DNA from: Pollenia angustigena
Taxonomy: Eukaryota > Arthropoda > Insecta > Diptera > Polleniidae
Direction: 5' to 3'
Assembly: GCA_930367215.1 (NCBI GenBank)
Contig: OV884059.1
Coordinates: 68,543,393-68,607,392 of the forward strand
Length of the DNA stretch: 64,000 nucleotides
Positions within the stretch are counted from its first letter, which is position 1. Every line of letters starts with the position of its first letter. Shown piece after piece: positions 1-11,789 of the stretch. The position numbers were made by a program, and so were the translations under genes. The notes under the pieces were generated by a model. It worked only from the letters and a program-made list of their open reading frames with translations, had not been told where the DNA came from and made no database searches.

Positions 1-124
1 AAAGATCTTAGTAGTGAATACGAGGTAATAGTTGTTACTGTTTATAATGCGTATGATGCAGAAGTGGTCAATTCGCACCATCTAGTTTTCCTGACATAGA
101 CGCAGAAAAAAAATATACCATTAA

Positions 125-238
125 CAAGTGTGTCCAAAAAAGCAAAAGAGTTTGCAGTTAGAGAAAGAAGAAAGACTAATAATTCTTAAAATAGAGAAGA
201 ATGAAAGAGTTCAAAGATTCGAGATTGAGTTTAAATAA
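125..238 (+). pseudogene. C-terminal tail of a charged helical protein, possibly Harbinger accessory (MADF/Myb-like) protein
   Basis: An open frame of about 37 codons ends at a TAA at 236-238 and reads as a charged helix (KEERLIILKIEKNERVQRFE). It is closed upstream by a stop at 122-124, so only the tail remains. PIF/Harbinger elements usually carry a second gene encoding a Myb/SANT or MADF DNA-binding protein with such a charged C-terminus, and a Harbinger transposase relic lies convergently just downstream (898-1952). The pairing is inference; the fragment alone does not identify a family. Confidence 0.3.
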
Positions 239-897
239 ATACAAGAGCTAATCGCAAAAATAGTTTTGTTTTTTAAACGTTCTTTTTTAAGAAAAGCGTT
301 TCTTAAAAAAATTTTTTTAAATGTTCTTATTTTTGTTAATTTTGTTTTGGTATGTTTATGCAAATTTTAATAATAAAAATAAAAAATATTTTATTAATCA
401 GCGCTAAATCAATTTATTGATTAATAAGAATAGTTTTAAAACTACTCCATGGTATACTCAAGGATTAGTTTTTAAGTCATTTAAAAATGAAAGCACGTCG
501 TGAAAAAACGAAGACATGTCGTCTCATGGTCCATGCTTGCATAACATCGGACTAGTCCATGGAGTAGTCCATTTATCAAAATGGATCAGGCGGTCCTATA
601 TTATTTGCAGGGCAGAAGTGCGCTTTATTAATTTGTTTTTCTAGTTATGTTTATTTTATAAAGGAAATTACTGTTTGTTGTTATAATTACATTAAAAATA
701 AATTCTAAATTTTGGTTTTAAATGTATTGTTAGAAATTAAGAATTCCTTCGACATCGATAAACAGGCAATTAGTTTCAATATATTTATTTTTTTATTACA
801 TTTTATAAACTTATTTGTTTATTTATCTTTATTCTAATGCATTTATGTTAAATACATTTAGACTTATTATTTTTTTAATAAATGAATTGAAATTATT
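239..897. other. A+T-rich non-coding stretch
   Basis: I see no coding signal here. It lies between the two convergent putative Harbinger genes. The only structure is the inverted repeat at 441-570, listed separately. Confidence 0.5.
441..570. repeat. 12-bp inverted repeat with near-palindrome
   Basis: ACTACTCCATGG at 441-452 is answered by its exact reverse complement at 557-568. The right arm sits in a 22-bp near-palindrome at 549-570. The intervening 100 bp holds no ORF. It may be the ends of a small MITE, but I see no target duplication. Confidence 0.4.
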
Positions 898-1952
898 TTA
901 AGAAAACATTAATGAGTATATGGCTTGTCTTTTCATTACACTAGAATTATTTGAAAAATTATCTTCGGTATCACTAGGATCTTCTGTAACTGTTGTTTGG
1001 AATATGTTAGATTCAGTTAATTCTGCAGAATTATTTACTAAAATGTTATGGAGAATACAGCTGACAAGATACCAGTCGCAACATTATTTGTGACTTTGTT
1101 TTTGTATTGGCAAGACGCATTCTAAGTTGTTTAAGACTACCAAATCTTTCTTTCAAAATTAAAAAACTGTGCTCCACTCGATCTGGGCAATCTTGCATTC
1201 TTATCAAGCTGTGCCGAGTTGCTTCTGTATGATGATATCAATGTTCCTGTTAAAAAATACGCTGAATCTCCTGCAATCCATTGGTGTGAGCACAAATATT
1301 GCTCATTTTGATTAAAAAGTGTGCCAGCTTCCAGGGTGACCTATCACTACATGTCGAGTTTTACGCTTGTAATCGCAAACTACTTGTGTTTTTATAGAAT
1401 ATATGTGATTTCTGGAGAAGTACGATGTATGATCTTAGATTGGCGATTCTGCCAATTTTATCTCAGTTCCATCAATATACCCAGTGCAGAAAGGGAGCTC
1501 GTCAAATGTGTCCGATACGGTTTTTAATCGTTCAGTTTCGTTAGGCCAGTAAATATATTCCAACTGGAGGTGCAAGAATACTCTGAGACTCTCTGCATTA
1601 TAATCGATATGGTTCCGCCATCTGCCACTCTGAAAATAATTGCAATTTTTTTAAATGACGCGCTTTTTCCTGACGAGCCCAGGCGGAAAAGTACTATGGC
1701 TAGTTTCAGTTCGAGAGAAAATTGCTTACTGGAATGAGCTTTAGTAAACTATAAATTGTTTTTTATTACACCCCACAGCATCGCAAATTGCTTCCTATCA
1801 ACTCTTAGCATTTGCCGGAATCTATCCTCATCCATTGCCGTCAAAACATTATTTTGCCAAATATTTGATTTAGGCACTGCGCAAGAAAATCCTCGACGGC
1901 AGTCCACCACAACAGATAAATTTTCTGCCAGTTCAGCTAAAACTGCTTCCAT
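898..1952 (-). pseudogene. PIF/Harbinger transposase relic (DDE_Tnp_4, HARBI1-like)
   Basis: Reading the minus strand, the start is the ATG at 1952 (MEAVLAELAEN...) followed by the N-terminal helix block MDEDRFRQMLRVDRKQF. Near 1480 comes the first catalytic block, GYIDGTEIKLAESP, then YSIKTQVVCDYKRKTRHVV and HPGSWH. The second Asp block is WIAGDSAYFLTG near 1255. The Glu block RVEHSFLILKERFGSLKQLR lies near 1150, then CILHNILVNNSAEL and a stop at 898-900. All three DDE positions are recognisable, and about 350 codons fits the family. The frame is broken by an in-frame stop after SPI (about 1435) and by frameshifts around 1170 and 1045, so it is inactive. Harbinger transposases cut and paste DNA with 3-bp target duplications. 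I could not place the terminal repeats. Confidence 0.85.
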
Positions 1953-2144
1953 TGCTTCATCATAACTTTCAGTATCTAGACAAAAATAATTGGTATTAAA
2001 AGATATTAAGCACCTTATATTTCGTACCTTCGCTGAATATAATTTCTTAAGCAGCTGGCTCTATTAAAGAGTCCACTAATTGGTCCTTAAAGCTTTTCCT
2101 AGACATACATACATATGTATTTTTGTAGGCCAAAACTTTAGTAG

Positions 2145-3169
2145 ATGGGGTCACCGGCATATCCAATTATAGCAGACATTGTAAAAGAAGAACTGCTTAA
2201 AACAACCATACCGTAATTAACAATTAAGCCAAGAATGCTTTCGAAATACGTTGGCGACCTGTTTCGGATTATACATGAAAGTGCAATAGAAGAAACATGG
2301 ACACAATTAAAGAGTTTTCACAAACAAATAAAATTCACTATGGAGGAAGAAGAAAACGGAATAATACTGCCTTATTTGGATACTGTAGTTATCAGAAAAG
2401 ATAACCAACTGAAAACAAATTTTTACCAGAAACCAACCTCTTGGTAGAATTGTGAACTTCTTTTCATGTCAACCAAGAAATATTATAATAAATACGGCGG
2501 TAAATTTAATACGACATGTTATGACAATTAGTGACAAACAATTCCATAGAGACAACATTAAAAAAGTAAAGGACATATTGCGAAAAAATTCATTTCCTGA
2601 AAAAATAAATTACATATGTACCAGGCATATCGGAACGAATAAAAAACTTCTAAATATATAATGATGAAAAATATAAAATAGTACAGAGGGCCGATAATAC
2701 GATGAGAAAACTTTTCTCATGCACCAAAGCTAAAGTGGACAAATTTGACAAAGCTGACTTAATTTATCAGATAATATGTAATGGCAACGAAAACCACAGT
2801 TGCGATCAAGTATATGTTGGCACTACTAGAAACAAAATACGAACCAGAATTAAGTGTAAACAGAATATATCAACACAAAAAACGGCACTAGTAGACCACT
2901 GTAAAGAAAGAGGACACACACCTAATTTTGAAGATGTTAAAATATAACAAACTGAAGAGAAATATAATAGAATTTACACACTGGAGATTAGGGTGGTTAC
3001 AAGAAATCAGTCTTAGATTTTCTATCGGGGCAATCCGCTAGTGTGTGCCAATAGGATAGAAAATGCGATTGACAAAGTTAAAGCCCAATCGAATAACGTC
3101 AACACGTGCCTCATTGAGCATAAATTAAGGAAAAACAGCGATTTTGCACTAAAACCTAGACTCGACTAG
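2145..3169 (+). pseudogene. Penelope-like RT and GIY-YIG endonuclease relic
   Basis: Translation from 2145 starts with MGSPAYPIIADIVKEELL, the conserved RT block before the catalytic loop. The catalytic box follows as KYVGDLF near 2241, where the first Asp of the usual YVDD is Gly. Next come LPYLDTVVIRKDNQ, FYQKPTS and LNFFSCQPRN, typical of the Penelope RT thumb. At 2702-2947 there is a GIY-YIG domain: DKADLIYQIICNG, then QVYVGTTRNKIRTRIK and LVDHCKERGH. The frame is broken by stops near 2210, 2446, 2660 and 2947, so no functional protein is possible. In the family, RT and endonuclease together copy element RNA into a nicked chromosome. The tail to 3169 is poorly conserved. Confidence 0.8.
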
Positions 3170-3524
3170 TTTTATAGGAAATTTAACTCTTATTAATTTT
3201 GATCGTCATAGTTTTGTTCCTTATACTAATAAATAAAGAGATATTTAGCATTACTAAGGACAAAGAAATACGAATTTGAGTGAAAAATCGATGTGTTTCC
3301 CTTATTTATGCTCAATGAGACACGTGTTGGCGTTATCCGATTAGGCTTAAACATTGTCAATCGGATTTTCTATCCAGTGGAGATGCTACACATAATCAAC
3401 ATACCGTTACATAAGATAACTTATTTTAAGAGTGACACTGATAACTGCGCTCAAAGTATGTTTATGTTGTTTAATTGTATAGTTTTATTGAAATATGATT
3501 TATGTTTGATTGTATTTATTTTAA

Positions 3525-3577
3525 GATTCCTGAAGATGACATCCAAAGGATGTCGAAATATTGAAAAATATAGAATT
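3525..3577 (+). ncRNA. Hammerhead ribozyme motif in the Penelope-like 3' region
   Basis: All parts of a type I hammerhead are in order. Stem I is GATTC (3525-3529) with GAATT (3573-3577), one pair being G-U. The core is CTGAAGA (3530-3536). Stem II is GACATCC/GGATGTC (3538-3544/3548-3554) with an AAA loop. GAA is at 3555-3557. Stem III is ATATT/AATAT (3558-3562/3567-3571) with a GAAA loop. The residue before the cut is A3572. One departure from the canonical fold is an unpaired T at 3537. Penelope-like elements are known to carry hammerheads in their terminal repeats, so the location fits. Activity is not tested. Confidence 0.75.
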
Positions 3578-3625
3578 AAAAGGAGGAAAAAACTGACTTT
3601 GAGCTTGAATAAATAGTTTATTTAA

Positions 3626-4167
3626 AAAAAAATTATATTTATCAATCAGCTGTGCATTACGTGTTTTCAAATAAACATTGCAAGCTAAAGCACAGAGATC
3701 ATTCAAAATTGATAGAAAATTTTTACTATTGCATGCATTTGCAATCTCAAATGCACAAAATCGTGAATTGGGTTAATATTCTATGGCCTTCAAATATTTA
3801 CATAACCATAACCTTGCTATCAACTAGCAAATCGAAAAGAGGACATTTCAAAAATATTTAGTTTTTTTCACTGTAATACACTCTCATTTTTGTTTTTAAC
3901 ATTCGTCTTTAAACTTTACGAAAGCCGGACATATAACAAGCTTTGAATCGACTAGCTTACGTAAGTCCACTTTACTCACATAAGTTTACACTGAAAAGAA
4001 AAATCAATTCATCCGTACTTATATCAAGCCGAAGCGGTGTCAATAGTATGGTAAGTCTTTATTTTCTTAAATCAAGAACAGAATTCTTGATTGAACCCTA
4101 CTTAACAAAATTTGAAAATGGGATCGACATTAGTAAAAGTGAATCAAAAATCAATCTCTAAACTGTA
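3626..4167. other. A+T-rich non-coding stretch
   Basis: No recognisable element or gene. The short open frames here have no motif I recognise. Confidence 0.5.
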
Positions 4168-4881
4168 CCCATGTTCTGTAACTTTAGTGAGAACTTCTTG
4201 CATCGAAAAGATGTGAAACAAAATATTCCATCGTTTCTCGAAAAGTGAGAAAAATGTGTGTCTGTAACTCATGTCGAAAACTATCAAAAGAGATTACGTC
4301 GTTACGTTATAAATGTCATAATATTGCACTCGAAGCCGATGTGACATTGCAGACGTTCAGAACGCCAGTAACACATATCGTTGACGGCGACCAAAATTTA
4401 CTTAAATTGAAAATTTTTCAACGACGGCGGCGAAAACACAACCGTCGGCTATGCCAAATTGTGTAAAGAGCGACTTTAATGTTTGTTGTTGGCAAACGAG
4501 CATTCGTATATTTTATAAAAATGTTAAAAGCAAAATAATAAAACAATGAAAAATGTGCCAAGAATAAAATATTATTATTATTCTTTGCATTTTGCATTTT
4601 TAATTGTTTTTTAGTGTTAACATTTTTTCTCGCCCCATTTTTATTCGTGAGTTTATTTGACAGTTCAAAGCGGGAACTTTTGTCACCAAAATGTTACAGA
4701 CACACTTTTTCTGTAAATTGGCTAGTAATTTCCTTACGTGACAGCTTGTACTCGCAAAAAAAAAAGTAACAGACACAGTTAACTGAAAAAAACAGCTGTT
4801 TGTTTAAATTTATGGCATTTTTGTTTCATTTCACACATTTCAATCGAAAACTTTCTCGACGCGAGAGTAACAGAACATGGG
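4168..4881. mobile_element. 714-bp inverted-repeat element (unclassified MITE)
   Basis: The ends are inverted copies: CCCATGTTCTGTAAC on the left and the complement of CCCATGTTCTGTTAC on the right. The similarity continues imperfectly for about 60 bp (ATCGAAAAGATGTGAAAC against TTCGATTGAAATGTGTGAAA). A second pair of inverted segments around TGTGTCTGTAAC occurs further in. No transposase is visible. The reading of 73 codons at 4245-4466 crosses the inner inverted segments and is probably not a gene. A deleted copy of the left end lies at 60545-60610. Confidence 0.65.
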
Positions 4882-5004
4882 CACTGGACTTGGTAAAAGA
4901 ATTTTTAAGTTGGTTTAATCCTGAATCCCGAAAGTTATTTATTCTAACCTAAACACTTGCCGCAGATAGCTAGAACCAGTACGCAACCGTTTCGTTACAC
5001 ATGT

Positions 5005-5253
5005 TTATTTCAACTTTATTGTTTTAACAGTAACAGTAACAGAAAAACTCTCAATTATAAGACACCAGCAGCATGCCCGATTTGGTTTCCGTAATCATTC
5101 TACTTTACATATGTAATGTGTGTATTTTATTTTAACTTTATTGTTTTTAACCCTTTAGTAACAGAAAAACTCTCAATTATAAGACACCAGGAGCATGCCC
5201 GATTTGGTTTCCGTAATCATTCTACTTTACATATGTAATGTATGTATTTTACT
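5005..5253 (+). repeat. Two tandem copies of a 122-bp unit
   Basis: The segment starting at 5041 (AGAAAAACTCTCAATTATAA) recurs at 5163 with only a few differences. It runs through ATGCCCGATTTGGTTTCC and CATATGTAATG in both copies. No coding content. Confidence 0.85.
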
Positions 5254-5599
5254 CAACAAATAGAATTCGGGAATTTTTGCTTCAAATTTTACTTTTTAAA
5301 TATGAAAAAATGTATGCACGTTTTTCTTCTTGTAGTGTTGTTGTTGTTTCTATAAAAAACGCGAATCGTTTTGGATTGCTTTATGTACTTTTAGGAGTTA
5401 TTCGTACTTCAATTCTTAAATTAAACTTAGTACGAGTTGCTTCCTTCTGTGTATAGTTTGCAAATTCTCTTTACATCCTACCTTTAAGTTACGCCATGTT
5501 TATAATGGCCTTTCGTTAAATACATAATCTAGATAACGAATATATTTTACATTTTATCGTCATCATTGGCACTGAGAGGTACAATCTTTCGGAGTTAAC
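5254..5599. other. Non-coding stretch
   Basis: No element or gene recognised between the tandem repeat and the LINE fragment. Confidence 0.5.
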
Positions 5600-5970
5600 A
5601 TGCTAGCCTTCAAATTGGCAGATCTCTCTTACTCGAATCATCTGACCGGAGATCCCTATCTGCTTGACTTGCTAGTTTCCGAACTACTTTACGGGTTTCA
5701 CTGGATGTGGATAACGTTAAGGTATCTATGTTCTTCTGCAAACTCGAACTTCGGCGTTCGATTATCGATATTGCTAACAACAGATGGGCTGCGCACATTG
5801 GATGCAGGATTGCTGGGCAAGTGTGGCACTGCATGGATGACGACCGTACCATGTGTCTACTGTTGATGACTAAAAGGGACGTATTACTTTTAGTATCTGT
5901 TATCACAAGACACTGTCCTATATGTAGACATGCAATCCACGTTGTATTAATGTCCTACTCTGGCGAGAAG
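5600..5970 (+). pseudogene. C-terminal fragment of a LINE (RNase H-downstream region)
   Basis: The plus strand encodes CKLELRRSIIDIANNRWAAH, then GCRIAGQVWHCMDDDRT, CLLLMTKRDVLLLVSVITRH and CPICRHAI. This matches from memory the region after RNase H in I/R1/LOA-type polyproteins of flies, where a C-terminal zinc-knuckle normally follows. The upstream 5600-5706 part is in another frame, so there is a frameshift. The fragment lies head-on against the minus-strand LOA-like element and is a separate insertion. Confidence 0.6.
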
Positions 5971-6169
5971 GTGACTGGCCAAAATGAGATCGGCCACCTT
6001 TCACGGCTTGTATGATATCTCGAGCGTTGAACTGGAGTGTATTTTGAACTTCGTGAAAAGTTCTGGTGGAACTTCATGGTATCACAATAAATTATTGGTT
6101 CTAAATATGTCAGCTGAGTACTGACTGCCATTTCAGTAAACGAAATCAATCCAATCTTAAATACAGAAG

Positions 6170-9060
6170 AACTAGGTATTATATGTGACGGCCATGAGCA
6201 CCACGACCCAGAGGATCTTTTGTGCAGCCCAAGTGTCTCACCATGTCAGGTTCAGGCTACGTAAAAAGCCCATTACCCTGCCCGGTGAAACATCATAAAT
6301 TTCTGTCGCGCCCACTATATGCCCCCGAAAAATTTCCGCTTAGAAGTACCCAAGGCGGGACTGCAGCAGAGCAGATGTTGTGACGTTTCGTCCTCCAACT
6401 CACAGAATATGCATATTTTGGTCGATGTATTATTAATTTGATGGTATATTAAACCACAGTACCCCGTGAATAGGCTAACAAGCAGTCGAAATTCCGTCTT
6501 CTCAAGCAGCAGAAACCTTCCTTTCCTGCGCGGGGACAGTGTCACAAATCTTTTGGACTGTCTTAATCCAGAAGTGGACGTCCATGCGTGAAGGAATTCA
6601 CGCTCGGACCATTTTTGTAACGTCCCCCTGATGTGACCCACAGGGACGCCAAAAAATCTCAGGTCCACAAATGGACGAACAGCGCCTTGTATGCCAAGCA
6701 ATTAGCCCTTTCATTGCCCACATGTCCCTCATGGCTGGGAACCCAACACAAATTCAAGTCGTTGTGTTTCCCTAACTCATTAAGAGACGCAAAACATTCC
6801 ATGACTAGCCTGGACTTCATCTTCAAAAAAGAAAGTGCCCTGAGAGCCCCTTGCCCTCCTCCTCAGACATTTCCCAGCGCATATGAGGATGGCATAAATT
6901 TCCGCCTGAAAGATAGAAGGCTATTTGCCCATTGGCAAGCCCCTTTGGAAATCCGGGCCCATGATGCCCGCAACAGTATCACCATTTACCTGTTTCGAAC
7001 CGTCCGTGAACCAGACCTGGTCCGGGCATGCGCGCCACCAGCAGCATATGATCACCCAACAAAATGGATGGATCATTCCTAATGATATCCAGGATCCGCA
7101 TCTGACCCACCAAGTCACCTGCCTTATATTCAGCAATGCGTGGCATCCTGCTAGCACCCCTGCAAGTTTCCTCCCTTATAGAAATGTGCAGTGGAGGAGT
7201 GTGCAGGATAGCTCCCAAAGCCAGAGAGGAATAGATCCTCATGGCACCCGTGATCGATACGCAAATCAGGCGGAAGACCTTATCTGGTATCACTCTGGCT
7301 TTGACCTGTTCGGTCTTAGTCCACCACGCCAGGGTGGCGAAGGACAAAATTGGTCTAATAGTCGTTACAAAAGACCAGTTGATCATCCTAGGTTTCAGCC
7401 CCCATGTATTCCCGAAGACTCTTTGGCAGGCATATATTGCCCTTGTCGCCCTTCTGGTGACATGGGTCAACTGAGCGTTCCAGTTGAGGGATCCATCCAG
7501 AATGATCCCCAGGAATTTCACCTCATTAGAGAATCTGATAACGGCTTAGTCTCAGAACTCTACGTCTGGTGAATGGTACCAGAGTAGTTTTTGTGGATAA
7601 ATATAAAGTCCCCTCTCCCTACACCAGTCAAGTGTCAAGTCCAGGGCCCGCTGCATAACATCCGAAATCGTCGCGTCATCAAATCCGGTCACAGATATAA
7701 CCAGATCATCAGCATAGCCATAAGTTCGGAAGCCGAGATTTTTAAGGGTTTCCAATAGCTCGTCGATAACCAAGGTCCACAATAGAAGCGATAGAACGCC
7801 ACCCTGCGGGCAACCTTTGGTTGCTTCAAAGGTCCTCAACGAGCCACCAAGATCCAACTTGATCAACCTGGATGCTAGCATCTCCCCTATCCAGTTTCTT
7901 ATGAGAGGCAAACTAAAAGCGATGTATCGAGGTTTTCGATAAATATTCGTCCCTTATGAATCTATCTATAAGTGTTCATGGTCTTCAGGAAAAACGATCT
8001 GAGGCTTATTGGTCTATAGGACTTGGGCAATTGTTCGGACTCGCCCCCTGCCTTGGGTAAAAAGACCACTTTAACCTTCCTCAATGGTTCTGGCACGTGG
8101 CACGCCAGTAAACTGGATCTGAAGATCCTAGCTATTTGAGAATTGATAGCCCTTCCCTCTTGCTGAAGGCAGCTTGGAAGGATACCATCCGGTCCAGGTG
8201 ATTTGAAAGGGCTGAATTTTGATACAGCCCATATCACGCGTTTCGCATCAAAGCTTCTGCTCGCAAACCTGATATTCCTTTTGGACGCAGAGGCGACCAT
8301 GTGGACAGTCTTGGTGACAAAAAGAGCAGAGAATCTGGAAAGTGGGTCGCAAGTCGGAGCTCACAGGTCTACTTTGGCGACTCAGTGATCGTACCATCCG
8401 GCCGCTTAAGTGTACAAAGACCATTTGTGTGGTCCTGGGAAAGCGCATTTTGCAGCCTGAGTTATTCAGGATGGTTGTCAATATTTCCCCTATATTCACA
8501 CCAAGTTGACCTCTTGGACTTTCTGATCTCCCTATTATATTTAATGAGTGCAGCTTTATAGACGCTCCATGCACCAGTTTCCTTAGCTTTGTTAAATAAA
8601 CGTCTGGCCTCAGCCCTCAGACACTCCAGATGTTCATTCCACCAGGGAACATCCTTTTTAGGCCTGCGGATCCGGAGTCGACAGCTCCCTTCAAAGGCCT
8701 CACGGATATTCGTACAAAGTGTATTGGATTCAAAGTCACTGTCCCTAAAGCTTGTAATTGTGCTATCGGGTAAGCTCTCAGTAAGAGCCAGATAATGGCG
8801 ATAAATGTCCCAGTTCGCGTTCTTAGGGTTGCGATAGGTTTGAACAAACGTCGAGCAGCATTCGATGTCGAAAAGAGCCGCGCTCGGCCTCGAAGCTGCG
8901 GAGTTGTAAGTAATCTTACCTTGGTCATTATGGAGCCCTTGAATAGCCCCAGAGTAAACTCATAGTTCCTGGATGAAACAAATATGCAGGAGGTTAATGG
9001 TGAACCTACGACATAGCAAATACGACGCTGCCTTGGCGTGGTGTAGGTTCACCTGGTTCA
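6170..9060 (-). pseudogene. LINE ORF2 (endonuclease start, RT, RNase H) with stops and an internal deletion
   Basis: The endonuclease start reads QVNLHHAKAAS (from about 9055), CFIQEL and GAIQGLHND. After RPSAALF (about 8875) the sequence jumps to DIECCSTFVQTYRNPKNANW, which belongs after the endonuclease. The catalytic core with the Asp-Asn and Ser-Asp-His blocks is therefore missing. Further on are RIRRPKKDVPWWNEHLECLR, then the RT with CPQGGVLS, WTLVIDELL and YADDLVI (about 7700). Thumb: FLGIILDGSLNWNAQL. RNase H: WFTDGSKQVNGDTVAGI near 7005 and WVPSHEGHVGNERAN near 6745. The C-terminal Cys/His motif CIFCELEDETSQHLLCCSPA lies near 6400. Several stops and frameshifts break it, so it cannot mobilise. 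Confidence 0.85.
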
Positions 9061-9371
9061 GATGACTTGTACCCTTGTATGTGTTGTTGGCGACTGGGTG
9101 CACCACTTCCTTCTACTTCTCCCCATAATCTTCCTACCACGGTTGGAGCCCAATAGCAATGCTTCCTCTGCGGATGAGCTGTGACCCTTTTACGGTCTCC
9201 TGTACGGTGTCATTTCAGATGCCTTGTACCCTTGTATGTGTTGTTGGCGACTGGGTGCACTACTTCCTTCTACTTCTCCCCATAATCTTCCTACCACGGT
9301 TGGAGCCCAATAGCAATGCTTCTTCTGCGGATGAGCTGTGACCCTTTTGCGGTCTCCTGTACGTTGTCTTC
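9058..9371 (-). repeat. 157-bp tandem duplication inside the LINE at the ORF1/ORF2 junction
   Basis: Two head-to-tail copies start at 9066 and 9223 (CTTGTACCCTTGTATGTG) and run on through CTTCCTACCACGGTTGG with very few differences. The duplication covers the ORF1 tail and the spacer before the ORF2 start. The near identity suggests it is recent relative to the other damage. Confidence 0.9.
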
Positions 9372-9639
9372 ATAGGACCCGTGGAGGGTTTTCCCCCGTT
9401 AGCCGGAGCGCACCAGCTTGAGCATGATGTTACTTCGCTTTCGCTGTTGTGGTCGTTTTTCGACCCACCAGCCGGGCGATCCTTGCCCCTTATAGGATTG
9501 GCAGGTTTGTAGCCGAGGCAGAGGTGGACGGTTTGTCCGAACTCTCCCCTGAGCTGCTGGCTTAACCGTGGCGACCTTAGCCTGGCCAGTTCTGTCACGT
9601 GGCTCAGTCCTACTAAGTACGTCATTCACTGCCCCGTGT

Positions 9640-10570
9640 TAACGATTGGTGGGCCTTATATCAACTGTTCCGTACCCATAGCCAATATGATTACTTTTCT
9701 GTCTAATTGTAGCGGCCGAGTTTGGGTCAAATGCACTGACTATCTCAGCAACGCTACCTTTGCTGACCCGATTTAGCGCTCTCCACAACTCGACAGAGAG
9801 GTCGTCATTCTGTCCTTCAACAAGAGACAGAATCCTTCTGGTCGGTGTATAGGGTTTTTCAGGGAAATATCCAATGAATATTTCAGCCCTTGGTAAAACG
9901 GTATCTTTCCAGGGTTTTATTAAGAGAACATGTTCCCTTACCCATTTCGCTGACTTTACATCCTTGCAATTAAAGGTGAGCCTACCTTGCTTAAAACTGC
10001 AGCCCACAAACTGTGGTTTCACTCTACCCCTCTTGAGCACCACAGTTTTGTCCAGGACTGCAGTTTGGATAAGTTTCAGTTTATCCTCTGACCATACATT
10101 TGTCGGAAAGCCAGGAGGGATTACCCAACTTAATCACATCGACAATATCACTGTAAGTGGGCTGGTCATTTTTTACTACTGTCCCTGAGGCATTTACACT
10201 AGCTCTATTGGCGATAGACGCACCAGTCGCCATGCCCGTTGTGGGAGAAATTGGTTTCTCCGGCGAGAAACCGTCCGGGAATTTTAAGGTCGCACAACTC
10301 ATTGCGGACTTCCCTCATTGGTCTTAGGCATCGCTTACGAACCTTTTCCAGGCTCATACCCTCTTTCAGGTAGAGCTTTAGACGCCTACGTGCAGAACCA
10401 GGCAGTTTAAGCCTACCCTCTGCACCCTGGTTAACTGAAGAGGATTGTTGCGTGTTTGGTACCGATTCCAGGAGCGCATAGTCTTCATCCGTCCCTGCAC
10501 TAAGATATCATCCAGAGGTTCGCAAACGGATTTCTCCGCAGCGCGTGCGTTAGGATCCACGACCCTAACA
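9640..10570 (-). pseudogene. LINE ORF1 (DUF4780-like nucleic-acid-binding protein)
   Basis: The minus strand reads ARRRLKLYLKEGMSLEKVRK near 10390, matching the N-terminal helix found in LOA-type ORF1 proteins. The C-terminal half, intact at 10043-9642, has QGRLTFNCKDVKSAKWVREH, LSVELWRALNRVSKGSVAEI and GYGYGTVDIRP, the layout of DUF4780. These proteins bind element RNA. Frameshifts near 10080 and 10370 split it into three readings. The family call is from memory of the domain pattern. Confidence 0.7.
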
Positions 10571-10990
10571 CGGATTCAGTTGTTTCCATAGGGACAAGTT
10601 TTTTTTATTTGGTAGTATACCATATGGCAGAGCCCCATGTCGTAGGTGGGCACAACTTACAACCAACACATTGCGAGTGGCCGGAGGTCACTGTTATAAG
10701 ACACACTAACGCAGGGACACGGTCCGGATAACATCGGAGATTCCGGGTTTTTATCGAGCGTCCACTCTAGATCCGCCATGTTCAGCTTTAAGCAGAGGCA
10801 CCTCATGCAGGATGTGATACTGGATCACGCATGGACGACCATTGGAAACTGAAGTTGGCTAGCAGTTGACCAGCTATATTACGCATTCAGATTCCCTACG
10901 GCACTCGCCGTTTGCCTCCTAAGAACTAGGTTACTTAAATTATTGTTATTGGTCGTCTACGTTACAACGATCTCTAGTAGATTTTGTTGG

Positions 10991-11789
10991 ATGTCACCTC
11001 AAAATCTATTGTACATTGACATTAGTGAAATTGTTTTTTTTTTTTTTTTTCATAACAAAAACAGCTTACTGAAAGTTTTTTTGTGTAACACATCTTTACA
11101 CAATAGGTAAGGACTATTTACATTTAAAAATTTCCATTACTTGATTTATTTTGTCAGTTTTGTCAACATATATGCATCTTATTTTTGGTCACAAATAATT
11201 TATGTATATCCCTTTTACATAATTACAGACATTTAATTTTCCAAAGCCTTCATCTCCTACCGACTACCTTTACGGATACGAACGACTTCAAATTAATTTT
11301 TACATACAAAACAAATTTTAATAATTGTTAATTTCGATTGTGTTAATGTAGGCGGGGTTAAATTAATTAAACAATCCCTTAACAAATTGACGGTTACCCG
11401 AGTAATGGACAAATCTTAACAATTCAACCGAAAATAATCATTAAGCCATTCACACATACTCGTAAACACACCAACTTACACATAAATGTATGCATTTGTA
11501 AATGTGTACATTGGCATACATAATGCGGATAAGCTATTTTACTTTTTGTTTGTTTCACAAATATACATAAATAACTTTGCATATACTTATGTATGTATGT
11601 TTACATGTATGTAATTATGTATGCATGAGTGTTAATATTACAGTTACAGTTAAAGGCAAAAGTAACAGTATTGCTAGGAACACAACTGGGGCAATCGACG
11701 AATTTTCGGCCGCGAATATTGGTCCTCAAAATTTTTGATGAAGATGATTCAAATTTTTAGTGTATTACGAAGAGAAAAGTTCGGCAAGT
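10991..11789. other. A+T-rich non-coding stretch with T-run
   Basis: A run of 16-18 T lies near 11034-11050, and ATGTATGT-rich sequence fills 11480-11640. No gene or element is recognised. Confidence 0.5.

Larger units (their letters stand above)
2140..3625 (+). mobile_element. 5'-truncated Penelope-like element
   Basis: It contains the end of the reverse transcriptase, a GIY-YIG endonuclease and a hammerhead ribozyme, in the order found in Penelope-like retroelements. The 5' part, with the start of the RT, is missing upstream of about 2145. The 3' region after the ORF runs about 350 bp and carries the ribozyme at 3525-3577, then an A-rich tail near 3625. Confidence 0.75.
6170..10990 (-). 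mobile_element. LOA-like non-LTR retrotransposon, near full length but broken
   Basis: On the minus strand the order is a GC-richer 5' leader (about 10990-10570), ORF1 (10570-9640), then ORF2 with endonuclease start, reverse transcriptase, RNase H and C-terminal Cys/His motif (9060-6170). RNase H plus an ORF1 of the DUF4780 type points to the LOA/I side of the LINE tree, but clade placement is by eye. The region is visibly richer in G+C than its surroundings. I see no poly(A) or target duplication, so the 3' end is approximate. Confidence 0.8.

Noticed and set aside
6925..7572. 215-codon plus-strand ORF
   Set aside because: It lies antisense to the LINE RT/RNase H, whose minus-strand motifs (YADD, TDGSK) explain the sequence.
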